Below, in pieces: positions 5,721 through 5,761 of a DNA stretch of 5,761 nt; position 1 is the stretch's first letter; every line of letters begins with the position of its first letter. The notes below the pieces were generated by a model. That model ran no database searches. It saw only the letters and a program-made list of their open reading frames with translations, and was not told the DNA's origin. Origin of the DNA: an uncultured Pseudomonadota bacterium (GTDB lineage Bacteria > Myxococcota_A > UBA9042 > CAIXZC01); NCBI GenBank assembly GCA_937884235.1, contig CALGBT010000913.1:1-5761 (forward strand), read 5' to 3'. The position numbers and the translations under genes were made by a program.

Positions 5721-5761
5721 ATGCCAAGTTTGTCACTCGAAATAGAGAGGTTCCCCATGGC
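5721..5761 (+). CDS. Start of a further gene, cut by window edge
   Basis: An open frame from ATG 5721 runs to the window end and reads MPSLSLEIERFPM. GGAG at 5711-5714, six bases upstream, supports this start; the same frame also has ATG 5709 (poor spacing) and ATG 5757 with GAGAGG six bases upstream, so the true start is uncertain. The gap of 42 bases after the DUF2061 stop, without a terminator, suggests co-transcription. The LEIERFP pattern is reminiscent of the N-terminal strand of enolase-superfamily dipeptide epimerases, but 13 residues are too few to assign a function. Confidence 0.4.
   Translation, partial: MPSLSLEIERFPM

Noticed and set aside
5527..5745. A 72-codon open frame overlapping the DUF2061 gene
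   Set aside because: Different frame from the clear DUF2061 protein, no ribosome site and a low-complexity translation.

Overview
The window reads as a GC-rich chromosomal segment from a deltaproteobacterium-like organism, probably Myxococcota or Bradymonadales. This is inference: it rests on the sigma-54 activator, the secreted propeller protein and a lipoprotein with a long Asp/Pro/Val-rich linker after its lipidated cysteine, a style common in those groups. Four complete protein genes, two genes cut by the window edges and several regulatory sites can be supported.

Left part (1-3594, minus strand): a three-gene cluster transcribed right to left. It starts at a near-perfect sigma-54 (-24/-12) promoter at 3579-3594. 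The genes are a secreted beta-propeller protein built of two-component-regulator-type repeats (1809-3545), a small probably helical protein of unknown function with an HDLGK motif (1348-1749), and a sigma-54-dependent response regulator (1-1358, C-terminus outside the window). The last two genes overlap by 11 bases. The activator therefore appears to lie in an operon read from a sigma-54 promoter, which suggests autoregulation. No histidine kinase is present. The receiver domain lacks the usual conserved lysine and carries an insertion of about 19 residues, so the signalling may be non-canonical.

Middle (3546-3735): a 190-base divergent intergenic region. It holds the sigma-54 promoter (minus strand), a candidate upstream activator dyad at 3653-3675, and a sigma-70-like promoter for the plus-strand gene.

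Right part (3736-5761, plus strand): a lipoprotein (3736-5337) with an acidic linker, a carbohydrate-binding/isoamylase-N-like beta domain and an esterase-D-type alpha/beta hydrolase domain. Next comes a 119-base gap with a good sigma-70-like promoter whose spacer is almost exactly an inverted repeat (candidate operator). It drives a small two-helix DUF2061 membrane protein (5457-5678), and the first codons of another gene follow at 5721. No RNA genes, mobile elements, CRISPR arrays or large repeats were seen.
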